A stretch of 32,028 nucleotides of DNA from Bradyrhizobium sp. (GCF_030646015.1 NZ_JAUSLT010000159.1:1-32028), one strand, 5' to 3'. Shown: positions 8,488 through 16,533, counted from the first letter of the stretch. Numbers and translations: made by a program. The notes: generated by a model from the sequence alone, not told the origin.

Positions 8488-8598
8488 CGTAGTCCGGATG
8501 GAGCGCAGCGCAATCCGGGATTGGCTCATCCGTATCGCGACCCCGGATTGCGCCATCGGGCGCGCATTCGCGCGACCGCTAGCTCCATCCGGGCTACG
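8488..8598. repeat. REP-like nested inverted repeat
   Basis: Outer arms CGTAGTCCGGATGGAGC (8488-8504) and GCTCCATCCGGGCTACG (8582-8598) are inverted copies with one mismatch in 17. Inside them CAATCCGGGA (8511-8520) pairs with CCCCGGATTG (8541-8550) at nine of ten positions. The element is intergenic, between the NIPSNAP and TauE genes. Similar CCGGATGGAGC...ATCCGGG elements are, from memory, common in Bradyrhizobium intergenic regions; copy number here cannot be judged from one window. It could act as a transcript-stabilising or terminating structure behind the NIPSNAP gene. Confidence 0.7.
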
Positions 8599-8602
8599 GC
8601 GT

Positions 8603-8926
8603 CTACGGATGCGGACCCCACGGCGCCGCAAGCAGGAGTTTTACCTCCTGCGTCATGACTATCGGGCGGAATTTGCCGGCGAAGTTCATGAAGTCAGGAT
8701 TGGCGAACAGTAATTTCCAGGATTCGCGGCGATCGGCGTCGTCGTCGAATTTCCAGAGATGAACGATCTGGTTGATGGTGCCGACGTCGCTTTGAAAGTA
8801 GCCGATCAGCTTCTTGTCGTGCTCGCCCTTCACCATCGCCGGGAATCCGATCTCCTGGTACAGCTTCACGGCTTCGGACATCTTGCCGACGTAGAGGGTG
8901 TAGGTGCGCAGCTCATAGATAGCCAT
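8603..8926 (-). CDS. NIPSNAP family protein
   Basis: Small protein of 107 residues, a single NIPSNAP domain: starts MAIYELRTYTL, contains VKLYQEIGFPAM and INQIVHLWKFDD, and ends in the strand-rich segment around KFRPIVM. The domain forms a dimeric ferredoxin-like alpha-beta barrel; bacterial members have no agreed function. ATG at 8926 is favoured by AAGGAGAG about 9 nt upstream; a longer ATG at 8998 adds 24 residues outside the domain. It stands alone between the broken exonuclease gene and the REP-like repeat, with its stop 4 bp from the repeat's outer arm. Confidence 0.88.
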   Translation of the reverse strand: MAIYELRTYTLYVGKMSEAVKLYQEIGFPAMVKGEHDKKLIGYFQSDVGTINQIVHLWKFDDDADRRESWKLLFANPDFMNFAGKFRPIVMTQEVKLLLAAPWGPHP

Positions 8927-9036
8927 GGCGTGGTTCTCTCCTTGAAAAAATCGTGGGCTGACTGATTCATTAGAACCGAAAAGGCTCTGCGGGGCCACCC
9001 AACAAGAAAATCAGTGAAAATCAGAACACGAGGCGC

Positions 9037-9817
9037 CTAGCGCAGCACAATCCACGCCGGCGCGTGGTCGCTGGCGCCTTCCTCACCGCGCAGCTTGCGA
9101 TCGACGCCGGCCTTCAGCAAACGCGGGGCCACCGCGGGGCTCAGCAGCAGGTGGTCAAGTCGCAAGCCGGCATCGCGCGGCCAGCGGTTGCGCTTGTAAT
9201 CCCAGAAACTGAACATCGGCTTGTCCGGATGCAGTTCGCGGATCGCGTCGCACCAGCCTTGCGCCACCAGCTGTTTGAACGCGGCGCGGCTCTTCGGCTG
9301 GATCAGCGCGTCCTTGTCCCAGGATCGGGTCGGATAGATATCGAGCGGTGTCGGCGCGACGTTGTAGTCGCCCGCCAGCACCACCGGAATATCCTGTTTG
9401 ATGAATTTCGCGGCGTGCAGCCGGAGCCGCCTGAACCAGTCGAGCTTGGTGTCGAATTTCGGCCCCGGCTGCGGATTGCCGTTCGGCAGATAGATGCTGG
9501 TGACGACGATGCCGTTGACGGCGGCCTCGATGTAACGCGCTTCGTGGTCCTCGGGATCGCCGGGCAGGGCGGTGCGGATCAGCACTGGATCGGCCTTGCG
9601 CGCCAGGATGGCGACGCCGTTCCAGGTTTTCTGGCCGCGCCACACCGCGCCACACCGCGCCGTAGCCGGCCTTGCCGATCGCATCGATGGGAAAGTCGGC
9701 GTCGGTGCACTTCAATTCCTGCAGCGCGACGGCGTCGGGTTTTGCCCGATGCAGCCAGCGCAGCAGGTTCGGCAGGCGGCGGTTGATATTGTTGATGTTG
9801 AAGGTGGCGACTTTCAT
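9037..9817 (-). pseudogene. xth: Exodeoxyribonuclease III, frameshifted by a 10-bp tandem duplication
   Basis: Class II AP endonuclease/exonuclease of base excision repair. Translation starts at ATG 9817 (MKVATFNINN) and runs to GYGAVWRG, then shifts frame at the duplicated 10-mer (9641-9660); the rest continues in another frame from VWRGQKTWNGVAILARK to the stop at 9037. Removing one repeat unit restores a 256-residue protein, the normal length for this family. All catalytic elements survive across the two frames: the N-terminal Asn (FNINN), Glu in LQELK, GDYNVAP, LRLDHL and the C-terminal SDHAP. As written, the protein would end after an altered, unrelated tail and lack most of the active site. 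A sequencing or assembly error, or reversible slippage, remains possible. Gap to alr is 15 bp. Confidence 0.85.
9637..9660. repeat. 10-bp tandem duplication inside xth
   Basis: The unit GCGCCACACC occurs at 9637-9646 and again at 9647-9656, followed by GCGC (9657-9660), giving 2.4 copies. One extra unit is not a multiple of three and is exactly what separates the two reading frames of exonuclease III. Confidence 0.9.
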
Positions 9818-9832
9818 GGCCCGACGAAATCG

Positions 9833-11071
9833 TCAGGCCGGTATCACGGGAGCCGGTTGAGGGGCGGCGGCCGTCGGGTCATCGGTCGCGGCGCCGCCCT
9901 TGTAGATCCGGGCATAGCGCGAACCGAGGCTGGTCAGCACTTCGTAGCCGATCGTGCCGAAATGGTGCGCGAGTTCGTCGACAGTGATGCCTTCGCCGAT
10001 CAGCGTCACCATGTGGCCGCGCCGCACCGCGCTCTTGTCGAGGTCGGTGACGTCGATCGCCATCAGGTCCATCGAGATGCGGCCCGCGACCGGGCAGCGC
10101 TTGCCGGCCACCATCACCTCGGCGCCGCGGGTGCCGTCATTGCTGCTGCCGGCGCGGAAATAACCGTCGGCATAGCCGGCGGAAACGATGGCGAGCCGGG
10201 TTGGTCGCCGCGCGCTCCAGGTGCCGCCGTAGCCGACGCTGTCGCCCTTCTCGATATTGCGGATCTGCACGATGCGGGCCTTGACCTCGACCACCGGCTG
10301 CATCGGATTGTCGGCCTCCGGCGTCGGATTGACGCCGTAGAGCGCGCAACCGGGCCGCACCAGGTCGAACTGGAACGCGGCGCCGAGGAACAGGCCGGAC
10401 GAATTCGACAGCGACGCCGGCACGCCGGAAAACAGGCTGGCGATCTCGCGGAAGGTGGCGAGCTGCCTGGCGTTGGTCGGATGGTTGAGGGTCTCGGCGC
10501 AGGCGAGGTGGCTCATAACCAGCGTGATGCCGTGATCGCCGGCGTTGATCCGGGGAATGATGCCCTGGGCTTCCACGATGGTCAGGCCGAGCCGGTTCAT
10601 GCCGGTATCGATGTGAATGGCGGCGCCGCCGGCCCAGCCGGTGCGGCGGCAAAACACGTCCCATTCGGCGAGTTCGTTGAGGTCGCCGATCACAGGCCTG
10701 GCGTCGATTCTGGCGTAGGCCTCGCCGCTGTTCTGGAAAAAGCCGTCGAGCACATAGATCGCCGCCGTCGCCGGCACCGCCGCGCGGACCACGCGGGCTT
10801 CGTCGAGGGTTGCCACGAAAAACGTCTTGCAGCCGGCGCCGGCGAGCGCGCGCGCGATCTGTTCGGCGCCGCAGCCATAGGCGTTGGCCTTGACCACGCC
10901 GGCGCATTCGGCCGGCACCGCCAACTTCTCGAGCTTGCGCCAGTTGGCAATGATGGCGTCGAGATCGACGGTGAGGACAGCGGTGGCGGTCGCCAGCGCA
11001 GCCGCCTGGTTGGCTTCAGCCGAGAGGATGGAGCCGGGCGGAGCCAGCTTCGGGTCGGTGATAATGTTCAT
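9833..11071 (-). CDS. alr: Alanine racemase
   Basis: Pyridoxal-phosphate enzyme converting L-alanine to D-alanine for peptidoglycan. The 412-residue protein has an N-terminal TIM barrel with the PLP lysine in VVKANAYGCG (Lys61), the HIDTGMNRLG segment near 153-162, and the C-terminal beta domain with the second catalytic base in SVGYGGTW (Tyr281) and GRISMDLMAIDVT. An N-terminal extension of about 30 residues precedes the barrel and a Pro/Ala-rich tail closes it. ATG at 11071. It lies 60 bp downstream of dnaB on the same strand, a conserved alphaproteobacterial order, so it is probably read from dnaB. Biosynthetic versus catabolic type cannot be told, but context argues for the biosynthetic enzyme. 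Confidence 0.96.
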   Translation of the reverse strand: MNIITDPKLAPPGSILSAEANQAAALATATAVLTVDLDAIIANWRKLEKLAVPAECAGVVKANAYGCGAEQIARALAGAGCKTFFVATLDEARVVRAAVPATAAIYVLDGFFQNSGEAYARIDARPVIGDLNELAEWDVFCRRTGWAGGAAIHIDTGMNRLGLTIVEAQGIIPRINAGDHGITLVMSHLACAETLNHPTNARQLATFREIASLFSGVPASLSNSSGLFLGAAFQFDLVRPGCALYGVNPTPEADNPMQPVVEVKARIVQIRNIEKGDSVGYGGTWSARRPTRLAIVSAGYADGYFRAGSSNDGTRGAEVMVAGKRCPVAGRISMDLMAIDVTDLDKSAVRRGHMVTLIGEGITVDELAHHFGTIGYEVLTSLGSRYARIYKGGAATDDPTAAAPQPAPVIPA

Positions 11072-11131
11072 GCCGCACTTTACGCGCAGGCCTGCCGCGG
11101 TTCAACCGGGCAAGATTCGCCAGAAGCCGCG

Positions 11132-12634
11132 TCAGTAGGTCTGTGCCGTCAATTGGCCGTCGTCCGCCAAATTGCTGAACCGCGTGAATTGGCCCTCGAA
11201 CTGCAATGGAACGGTGCCCGTCGGCCCATGGCGCTGCTTGGCGATAATGACTTCGGCCCTTCCGTGAGCATTATCCATTTCAATCTGCCACTTGCCATGT
11301 TCTTCCGTGCCGGGCTTTGGCTCCTTGTTCTGCAGATAATATTCCTCGCGGTAGACGAAGAGCACGACGTCGGCGTCCTGCTCGATCGAACCGGACTCGC
11401 GAAGGTCGGACAATTGCGGATGCTTGTCATCGCGGCTTTCGACCTGGCGCGACAGCTGCGACAGGGCGATGACCGGAATATTGAGTTCCTTCGCCAGCGC
11501 TTTCAGGCTGGTGGTGATCTCGGTGACTTCCTGCACCCGGTTGTCATTGCCGCGTTTGCCAGAGCCCTGCAGCAGCTGGATGTAGTCGACCACGATCAGA
11601 TCGAGGCCCTTCTGCCGCTTCAGCCGGCGCGCGCGCGCGGTCAGTTGCGAAATCGAGAGGCCGCCGGTTTCGTCGACGAAGAGCGGGAGATGCTGAAGTT
11701 CGATCGTATAATCGCGAATGGTGTCGAATTCGCTTTGGCTGATGCCGCCACGCCGGATCAGACTCGACGAGATGCCGGTCTGTTCGGCGAGAATACGGGT
11801 GGCGAGCTGTTCGGCCGACATTTCGCAGGAGAAGAAACCGACGATGCCGCCATTGACGGATTTCATGGTGCCGTCGGCCTGCACCTGGGCTTCATGTGCC
11901 TTCGCCACATTGTAGGCGATATTGGTGGCGAGCGCGGTCTTGCCCATGCCGGGACGGCCGGCGACGATGATCAAGTCGGAACGTTGCAACCCGCCCATCT
12001 TGGCGTCGAGGTCGCGCAGCCCCGTTGCCGTGCCCGACAGCTTTCCGTCGCGCTGATAGGCGTTCGCCGCCATATCCAGCGCGACCTTCATCGCCTGCGC
12101 GAAGCCCTGGAAGCCGCCGTCGTAGCGGCCGGATTCGGCCAGTTCGTACAGCCTGCGCTCGGCGTCCTCGATCTGCGCCCGCGGCGCAAAATCCACCGGC
12201 GCATCGTAGGCGACATTGACCATGTCCTCGCCGATCCGGATCAGGTCGCGGCGCAGCGCCAGTTCGTAGATCGTCCGCCCGTAATCCTGGGCGTTGATGA
12301 TGGTGGTGGCTTCGGCGGCGAGCCGGGCGAGGTACTGGCCGACCGTCATGCCGCCGAGATCGGTCTCGGCCGGCACGAAGGTCTTCAGCGTCACCGGGGT
12401 GGCGACCTTGCCCATCCGGATCAGGCTGCCGGCGGTCTCGTAGATGGTCTGATGGATCGGCTCGAGAAAGTGCTTCGGCTCCAGAAAGTCCGAAACCCGA
12501 TAAAACGCGTCGTTGTTGACCAGGATCGCGCCCAGCAGGCTCTGTTCGGCCTCGATATTATGCGGTGCGCTCCGATAGGCCGGAGTTCCCGGATCGGGCG
12601 CGAGCTTGAGGACGTTCGAATCAGTCAGGGCCAT
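11132..12634 (-). CDS. dnaB: Replicative DNA helicase DnaB
   Basis: Hexameric helicase that unwinds DNA ahead of the replication fork and recruits primase. The 500-residue protein shows the DnaB N-terminal domain (about residues 22-125, starting APHNIEAEQSLLGAIL), a linker, and the RecA-like C-terminal ATPase with Walker A GRPGMGKT at 226-233, the segment SCEMSAEQLA, Walker B LDLIVVDYIQLL, and the SQLSRQVE motif. Length is normal, so no intein is present. ATG at 12634 starts MALTDSNVLK. The upstream leader holds two copies of a 14-bp repeat. Downstream alr follows after 60 bp. Confidence 0.98.
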   Translation of the reverse strand: MALTDSNVLKLAPDPGTPAYRSAPHNIEAEQSLLGAILVNNDAFYRVSDFLEPKHFLEPIHQTIYETAGSLIRMGKVATPVTLKTFVPAETDLGGMTVGQYLARLAAEATTIINAQDYGRTIYELALRRDLIRIGEDMVNVAYDAPVDFAPRAQIEDAERRLYELAESGRYDGGFQGFAQAMKVALDMAANAYQRDGKLSGTATGLRDLDAKMGGLQRSDLIIVAGRPGMGKTALATNIAYNVAKAHEAQVQADGTMKSVNGGIVGFFSCEMSAEQLATRILAEQTGISSSLIRRGGISQSEFDTIRDYTIELQHLPLFVDETGGLSISQLTARARRLKRQKGLDLIVVDYIQLLQGSGKRGNDNRVQEVTEITTSLKALAKELNIPVIALSQLSRQVESRDDKHPQLSDLRESGSIEQDADVVLFVYREEYYLQNKEPKPGTEEHGKWQIEMDNAHGRAEVIIAKQRHGPTGTVPLQFEGQFTRFSNLADDGQLTAQTY

Positions 12635-12911
12635 CGTTGGATTGTTCTTTGGATTGGGGTGGTTTTAGGGATTGGGGCGGTTCCAGGAATCGGAAGCGGA
12701 CGCGACTAAAGCGCCAGTCCGGCCGACAGTGGAAGCCACTTCAATTCTTATGCACGGTTCTGATATTTTTTGGTGGATGAAGCCTGACCCGGACGCATTC
12801 CGCTTGACCGGATTCTGAGAAAACCTGCTTCGAAGCTTGAACCCTATCCCGCGCGGGGACTACTTACCCCTGGAGGCGCGATACGAGTTCCGAACCGCTA
12901 CCCCCGGCTGA
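12635..12911. other. dnaB upstream region with 14-bp direct repeats
   Basis: No convincing gene or tRNA here. GGATTGGGGTGGTT at 12651-12664 is repeated as GGATTGGGGCGGTT at 12669-12682, an 18-bp period, immediately upstream of the dnaB start. AGTGG-AAG-CCACT at 12729-12741 forms a short inverted repeat. The bases 12740-12790 are AT-richer than the surroundings and are the likeliest location of the dnaB promoter, but no clear -35/-10 pair was found. Confidence 0.4.
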
Positions 12912-13034
12912 TCAGATCAGGAGGAGGTAGATCAGCGCGGCCAGGGCAGCGCCGACGCCGGTCGCGATCAGGGCGTAGTCGGTGCCGATGTCGGACTGCG
13001 GATCGAACTGTGATGGGTAGGTTTTCTGGGCCAT
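12912..13034 (-). CDS. Small single-span membrane protein (40 aa), hypothetical
   Basis: An ATG-initiated frame of 40 codons. The first 19 residues are polar (MAQKTYPSQFDPQSDIG), the remainder is one hydrophobic helix (about residues 21-40, rich in Ala, Leu, Ile) reaching the C-terminus. The split between a polar N-terminus and a helix makes chance less likely, and codon third positions are mostly G or C. The ribosome-binding site is weak. Its shape recalls small subunits attached to larger membrane complexes, but there is no recognisable family. It sits alone between dnaB and a possible short gene. Function unknown. Confidence 0.5.
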   Translation of the reverse strand: MAQKTYPSQFDPQSDIGTDYALIATGVGAALAALIYLLLI

Positions 13035-13169
13035 TTCGATCGTTTAGGACAGCCCGGGCAACCCGTATGTGAAGCAGATCACATTCGGTTAATTTTTGTT
13101 GAAATTATAGTCGCAGGGAACGGGTGGCCGGCGGCAGGATTGGTAACGGGGGCAGATTAGGAATAGGCC

Positions 13170-13376
13170 ATGGGCCAGCAGCTTCAGAAATGGCGATCGA
13201 CAGGCGGCGAGAAATTATGGCTCTCGATGCTGATCGACACCATGGAACAGGTTTCCCGTTCGGAACTGCGCAGCCAGCCCTGCGACCGGTCGGTAGTGGC
13301 CGCCGTATTTGCGCAGCTTTCGCGTCCTGCGGCGCCCTATGTCCACCAGGTGTCCGGTTTCAGCCTGCGTCACTAG
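13170..13376 (+). CDS. Short hypothetical protein (68 aa)
   Basis: A plus-strand frame of 68 codons starting MGQQLQKWRSTGGEKLW. AGGA at 13159-13162 lies 7 nt before the ATG and third codon positions are mostly G or C, which fits a real gene in this genome. No signal peptide, membrane segment or known motif is visible. A competing overlapping frame starts at 13124 and ends at 13384 with Gly/Arg-rich, less gene-like content. It is convergent with the cfa gene, ending 38 bp from its stop. Unrecognised; could be chance. Confidence 0.33.
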   Translation: MGQQLQKWRSTGGEKLWLSMLIDTMEQVSRSELRSQPCDRSVVAAVFAQLSRPAAPYVHQVSGFSLRH

Positions 13377-13414
13377 AACTTTGACAGGACTTGAGAACTT
13401 CCTGGATCGCAGGC

Positions 13415-14665
13415 CTATTCGCCTGCGATCTGCAGCCGCGGCCGCCGGCCACGCTCGACGCCGCGAAGCCGGGCCTCTTCGTCGCCGATGTAATCCCGGG
13501 TCATCGGCACAACGCCCTGGCGCTTGGAAAGCTGGATCTGGAAGTTCATCATGTTCTGTTTGCGGAACGACATTTCCGAGCACGCCAGGTAAAATTCCCA
13601 CATCCGCGCAAAGCGCTCGTCGTAGAGCCGCACCGCCTCTTCCCGCCGCGCCATGAACCGTTCGCGCCACGCTTTCAGCGTTTCCGCATAATGCATCCGC
13701 AGGATTTCGATGTCGCACACCAGCAGGCCGGCGCGCTCGATCGCGCGCGTGACCTCGGATAGTGCGGGGATATAGCCGCCGGGGAAAATGTATTTGGTGA
13801 TCCAGGGGTTGGTGACGTCGGGTCCCTCCGAACGGCAGATCGAATGCAGCATCATCACGCCGTCGTCGGTGAGCAGCTCGGCGCAGCGCCTGAAATAGGT
13901 CTCGTAGAAATCGACGCCGACATGCTCGAACATGCCGACCGACACGATGCGCTCGAACGGGCCGGGAATGTCGCGATAATCCTCGAGGAAGAACTTGGCC
14001 GATGGCGCTAGGTTCAGCTCGGCGGCGCGGGCGTTCGACGCCTGCAATTGTTCGGTCGACAGCGTGACGCCGGTGAGGTTGGCGCCGGTCATGTCGGCCA
14101 GATAGAGGCCGAGGCCGCCCCAGCCGGAGCCGATGTCGAGCACGCGGTCGCCGGGCCGGATCAGCAGCTTGGCGGCGAGATGGCGCTTCTTGGCAAGCTG
14201 GGCGTCGTCGAGTGTCGCGTCAGGCGTTTCGAAATAGCCACAGCTGTATTGCTTGTCGGCATCGAGGAAGAGGGAATAGAGCCGGCCGTCGAGATCGTAA
14301 TGATGCGCGACGTTATCAAGGGATCGGCGGCGCAGATTGAACTGCTTGGCATGCCTGACGAGATACCGCAGAAACCATTGCAGTCTGGCCCAGCGCGGCA
14401 CTATTTCTGGCTGATCCATCAGGATCGCCAGCGCATCCGCAATCGAGCCATTCTCGACGACGAAGGTTCCGTCCATGTAGACTTCGCCCAGCGCAAGCTC
14501 AGGGTTGAGGAGAACCCGGCGTTCGGCGTCGGTGGTCAGGAATCGAACTGCAACCGGCTCACCGGTGCCGTCGCCGCAGCTGAATTTGGCTCCGCTCGCG
14601 GTCGTGAAGGTCAACGCGCCGCGGCGAATGAACTGCTGCAGGAAGTAACGCAACAAACGGTCCAT
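13415..14665 (-). CDS. cfa: Cyclopropane-fatty-acyl-phospholipid synthase family protein
   Basis: SAM-dependent enzyme that adds a methylene group across double bonds of membrane phospholipid acyl chains. From ATG 14665 the protein is 416 residues. The N-terminal lipid-binding part (about 1-110) is followed by NVAHHYD (118-124), YSCGYF with the conserved Cys (140-145), SAM motif I VLDIGSGWGG (175-184), MFEHVG, the IFPGGYIPAL segment, and a C-terminal helix region containing MMNFQIQL. An in-frame ATG at 14767 would add 34 residues without homology-like features and lies in the divergent promoter region. No partner genes adjoin it. Related SAM enzymes with other lipid modifications cannot be excluded. 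Confidence 0.93.
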   Translation of the reverse strand: MDRLLRYFLQQFIRRGALTFTTASGAKFSCGDGTGEPVAVRFLTTDAERRVLLNPELALGEVYMDGTFVVENGSIADALAILMDQPEIVPRWARLQWFLRYLVRHAKQFNLRRRSLDNVAHHYDLDGRLYSLFLDADKQYSCGYFETPDATLDDAQLAKKRHLAAKLLIRPGDRVLDIGSGWGGLGLYLADMTGANLTGVTLSTEQLQASNARAAELNLAPSAKFFLEDYRDIPGPFERIVSVGMFEHVGVDFYETYFRRCAELLTDDGVMMLHSICRSEGPDVTNPWITKYIFPGGYIPALSEVTRAIERAGLLVCDIEILRMHYAETLKAWRERFMARREEAVRLYDERFARMWEFYLACSEMSFRKQNMMNFQIQLSKRQGVVPMTRDYIGDEEARLRGVERGRRPRLQIAGE

Positions 14666-14946
14666 CGAAACCACCAAACTGAGCGATCCCAACGAGGCTG
14701 GCGTAGCGGCCATCACAGCCAGCGAAAACGGGGATCGACTGGTCCCCGCGCGCCGCGTCCCAACCATAATAGCGATGCTGCGATGGCGCTAGTGCATTGT
14801 ACACAAAGCGGATATTCGGAATTTTCGCGTTCACGCAGATGCGTTATATGTGCGCTTCCATTCGCGTCATAATCGGCTAAAAGGTGACCGCTGCCACCCG
14901 TGCCGGATTTGGGACGCTGGGAAGCCAATTCCGCTTCTGGAGAACC

Positions 14947-15816
14947 ATGAGAATGTTGAGCCGAGCGCTCAGTTTAGCGACGGTGACGCTTCTGATCGGC
15001 TGTCTCGCGGCGATCCCGGTGCGGGCGCAAAATCTTGAGGCCGGCAAGAGCCCTTCCCAGATCTTCTCGGGCACCTGCACCGCCTGCCACAAGGGAGCGC
15101 GGGGTCTCCTGAAGACCGTGGCGCCTGGATCGCTGCCGGGTTTCCTGCGCCAGCATTATACCACCTCCAGCGAGATGGCCTCGCAGCTCAGCGCCTTTCT
15201 GATCGCCAACGGGGCGACGGCGCCGGATCCCCGCGGTGCCAAGCCGACCCAGCAGGCCAAGGATGCGAAACCCGCAGCCCCCGAGCAGCTCGATCGCAAC
15301 GGCCGCCCGATCCGCCCCGCACCGGCGCCGGAGGCCGCCAGGCCCGACGGTGAGCCGCAACAGGCCGCGATCGCTCCCGGGCCGGACGGCCGCAAATCCG
15401 CTGCCAAGCAGAAGCTGAGCAAGCGCGGCAAGCCAGAAGAGCCGCCCAAGGTCGATGCCGCCAAGGATGAGCCGGCCAAAAGCGAGGCGGTGAAAGACGA
15501 TACGGCGAAGAGCGAACCTGCCAAGGAAGCGGTCAAGGATGCCGCCGCCAAGCCGCCTGGCGAGGCGAATTCGCAGTCCGCCCATGTAGCTGCGCCGAAG
15601 GAGAACGGCGAAACCCCGGCGCTGCGGTCCGATCCGGTGCCGCCGGTCACGCCCGCGCCAGCGATGTCGGCCGCCATCTCCAGCGGCTCATCGGAGCCGG
15701 CAGCCATGCCTGCGCCGCCGCTGGCGATGCTGCCAGCTCCGCCGGCGAAGGCTTCCGGCCCGCCATTGCCCCCGGTCCCCCCCGCGGGACCGCCCGCACC
15801 TCCGATCTCCCAATAG
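14947..15816 (+). CDS. Exported c-type cytochrome-like protein with low-complexity tail
   Basis: From ATG 14947 the protein is 289 residues: a Sec signal peptide (about 1-28, cleaved near VRAQ), a short region with one heme-binding motif CTACH at 44-48, then a disordered tail of over 180 residues dominated by Ala, Lys, Pro and Glu, ending in Pro-rich runs. The heme-domain part is only about 60 residues, shorter than a typical class I cytochrome c, with no obvious distal Met. GGAG lies 4 nt before the ATG; a GTG at 14884 and ATG at 14953 are alternatives. Divergent from cfa, with about 280 bp between them. Could be a cell-envelope redox or scaffold protein; role unknown. Confidence 0.72.
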   Translation: MRMLSRALSLATVTLLIGCLAAIPVRAQNLEAGKSPSQIFSGTCTACHKGARGLLKTVAPGSLPGFLRQHYTTSSEMASQLSAFLIANGATAPDPRGAKPTQQAKDAKPAAPEQLDRNGRPIRPAPAPEAARPDGEPQQAAIAPGPDGRKSAAKQKLSKRGKPEEPPKVDAAKDEPAKSEAVKDDTAKSEPAKEAVKDAAAKPPGEANSQSAHVAAPKENGETPALRSDPVPPVTPAPAMSAAISSGSSEPAAMPAPPLAMLPAPPAKASGPPLPPVPPAGPPAPPISQ

Positions 15817-15861
15817 ATTTTCGCGACACCGCCGTTCCGGCCCGCGACCGGGCTTGATCAG

Positions 15862-15887
15862 CACTAGAGTATTGCTCTAGAGTAATG
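15862..15887. promoter_or_regulatory. Candidate operator of the TetR regulator
   Basis: Two overlapping palindromes just upstream of the TetR gene: CTAGAG-N5-CTCTAG (15864-15880), and ATTGCTCTAGAGTAAT (15871-15886), which is symmetric at 14 of 16 positions around CTCTAGAG. They end 27 bp before the GTG start, where an autoregulated TetR member would block transcription. Function is inferred from position and symmetry. Confidence 0.55.
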
Positions 15888-15913
15888 ATCCAGGTGCAAT
15901 TCGAGGAGCCAAT

Positions 15914-16522
15914 GTGGTCGCTGGCGCGCGAGAGGATCTGATGGCCGCGGGATTGGCGGTGTTCGACCGCGACGGCTTCGAGGGAGCCACGGTTGCGGCC
16001 ATTCGCACCCGCGCGCGGACCTCCAACGGCAGCTTCTTCCATTTCTTCAAATCGAAGAAAGAACTGGCGGGCGCGCTGTTTCTGGAAGTGCTGCAGCGCT
16101 ATCACGCCGCGGTGCTGGCGTCGATCGATACGCCCTGCGGCGCGCCGGAGGGCATCGATCGCCTGATCCGCGCGCATCTGGACTGGGTGGTGAATAACCG
16201 GCGCGAGGCGCGCTATCTGTTCGAGATTTCCCGCAGCGAATGGACCGAAGAGGTGAGGGACGCGCAGCGGGCACAGAATTCGCGCCTCGGCGAGGGCGTC
16301 GAGCGCTGGCGCGCGCCGCTGATCGTCAGCGGCGAATTGCTGCCGATGACCGCGACGCTGTTCTTCAGCCAGATCATCGGGCCCGCGCAGATCTTCTGCC
16401 GCGCCTGGCTGTCGGGCCGCGACCGCAGCGATCCGAGGCTCCAGGCCGACGTCCTGATCGCCTGCGCGATTCGTGCGCTGGTGGCGCCGAAACCCATTGC
16501 CGACACCGGAGGCAAACCTTGA
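15914..16522 (+). CDS. TetR/AcrR family transcriptional regulator
   Basis: A 202-residue regulator with the N-terminal TetR helix-turn-helix (about residues 5-52): MAAGLAVFDRDGFEGATVAAIRTRA then the recognition helix around SNGSFFHFFKSKKELAGALF. The C-terminal ligand/dimer domain (about 60-195) is not similar to a subclass I recognise. Initiation is at GTG 15914, preceded by AGGAG at 5 nt; an ATG two bases earlier is in a different frame and not usable. The stop overlaps a possible TTG start of the following thioesterase gene, so the pair is probably one transcript. A palindromic operator candidate lies at 15862-15887, suggesting autorepression. Confidence 0.92.
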   Translation: MVAGAREDLMAAGLAVFDRDGFEGATVAAIRTRARTSNGSFFHFFKSKKELAGALFLEVLQRYHAAVLASIDTPCGAPEGIDRLIRAHLDWVVNNRREARYLFEISRSEWTEEVRDAQRAQNSRLGEGVERWRAPLIVSGELLPMTATLFFSQIIGPAQIFCRAWLSGRDRSDPRLQADVLIACAIRALVAPKPIADTGGKP

Positions 16523-16533
16523 CGGAGCAAGCC

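Noticed and set aside
9572..12709. Very long plus-strand open frame (over 1,000 codons) opposite alr and dnaB
   Set aside because: It is antisense to two firmly identified genes, has His/Asp/Gly-rich composition typical of reverse frames in high-GC DNA, and no known domain.
12835..12905. Possible tRNA-like sequence upstream of dnaB
   Set aside because: No T-arm signature (GGTTCGAATCC type) and no cloverleaf on either strand.
13124..13384. 86-codon frame overlapping the 68-codon candidate gene
   Set aside because: Weaker start, less gene-like composition than the overlapping frame with an AGGA ribosome-binding site.
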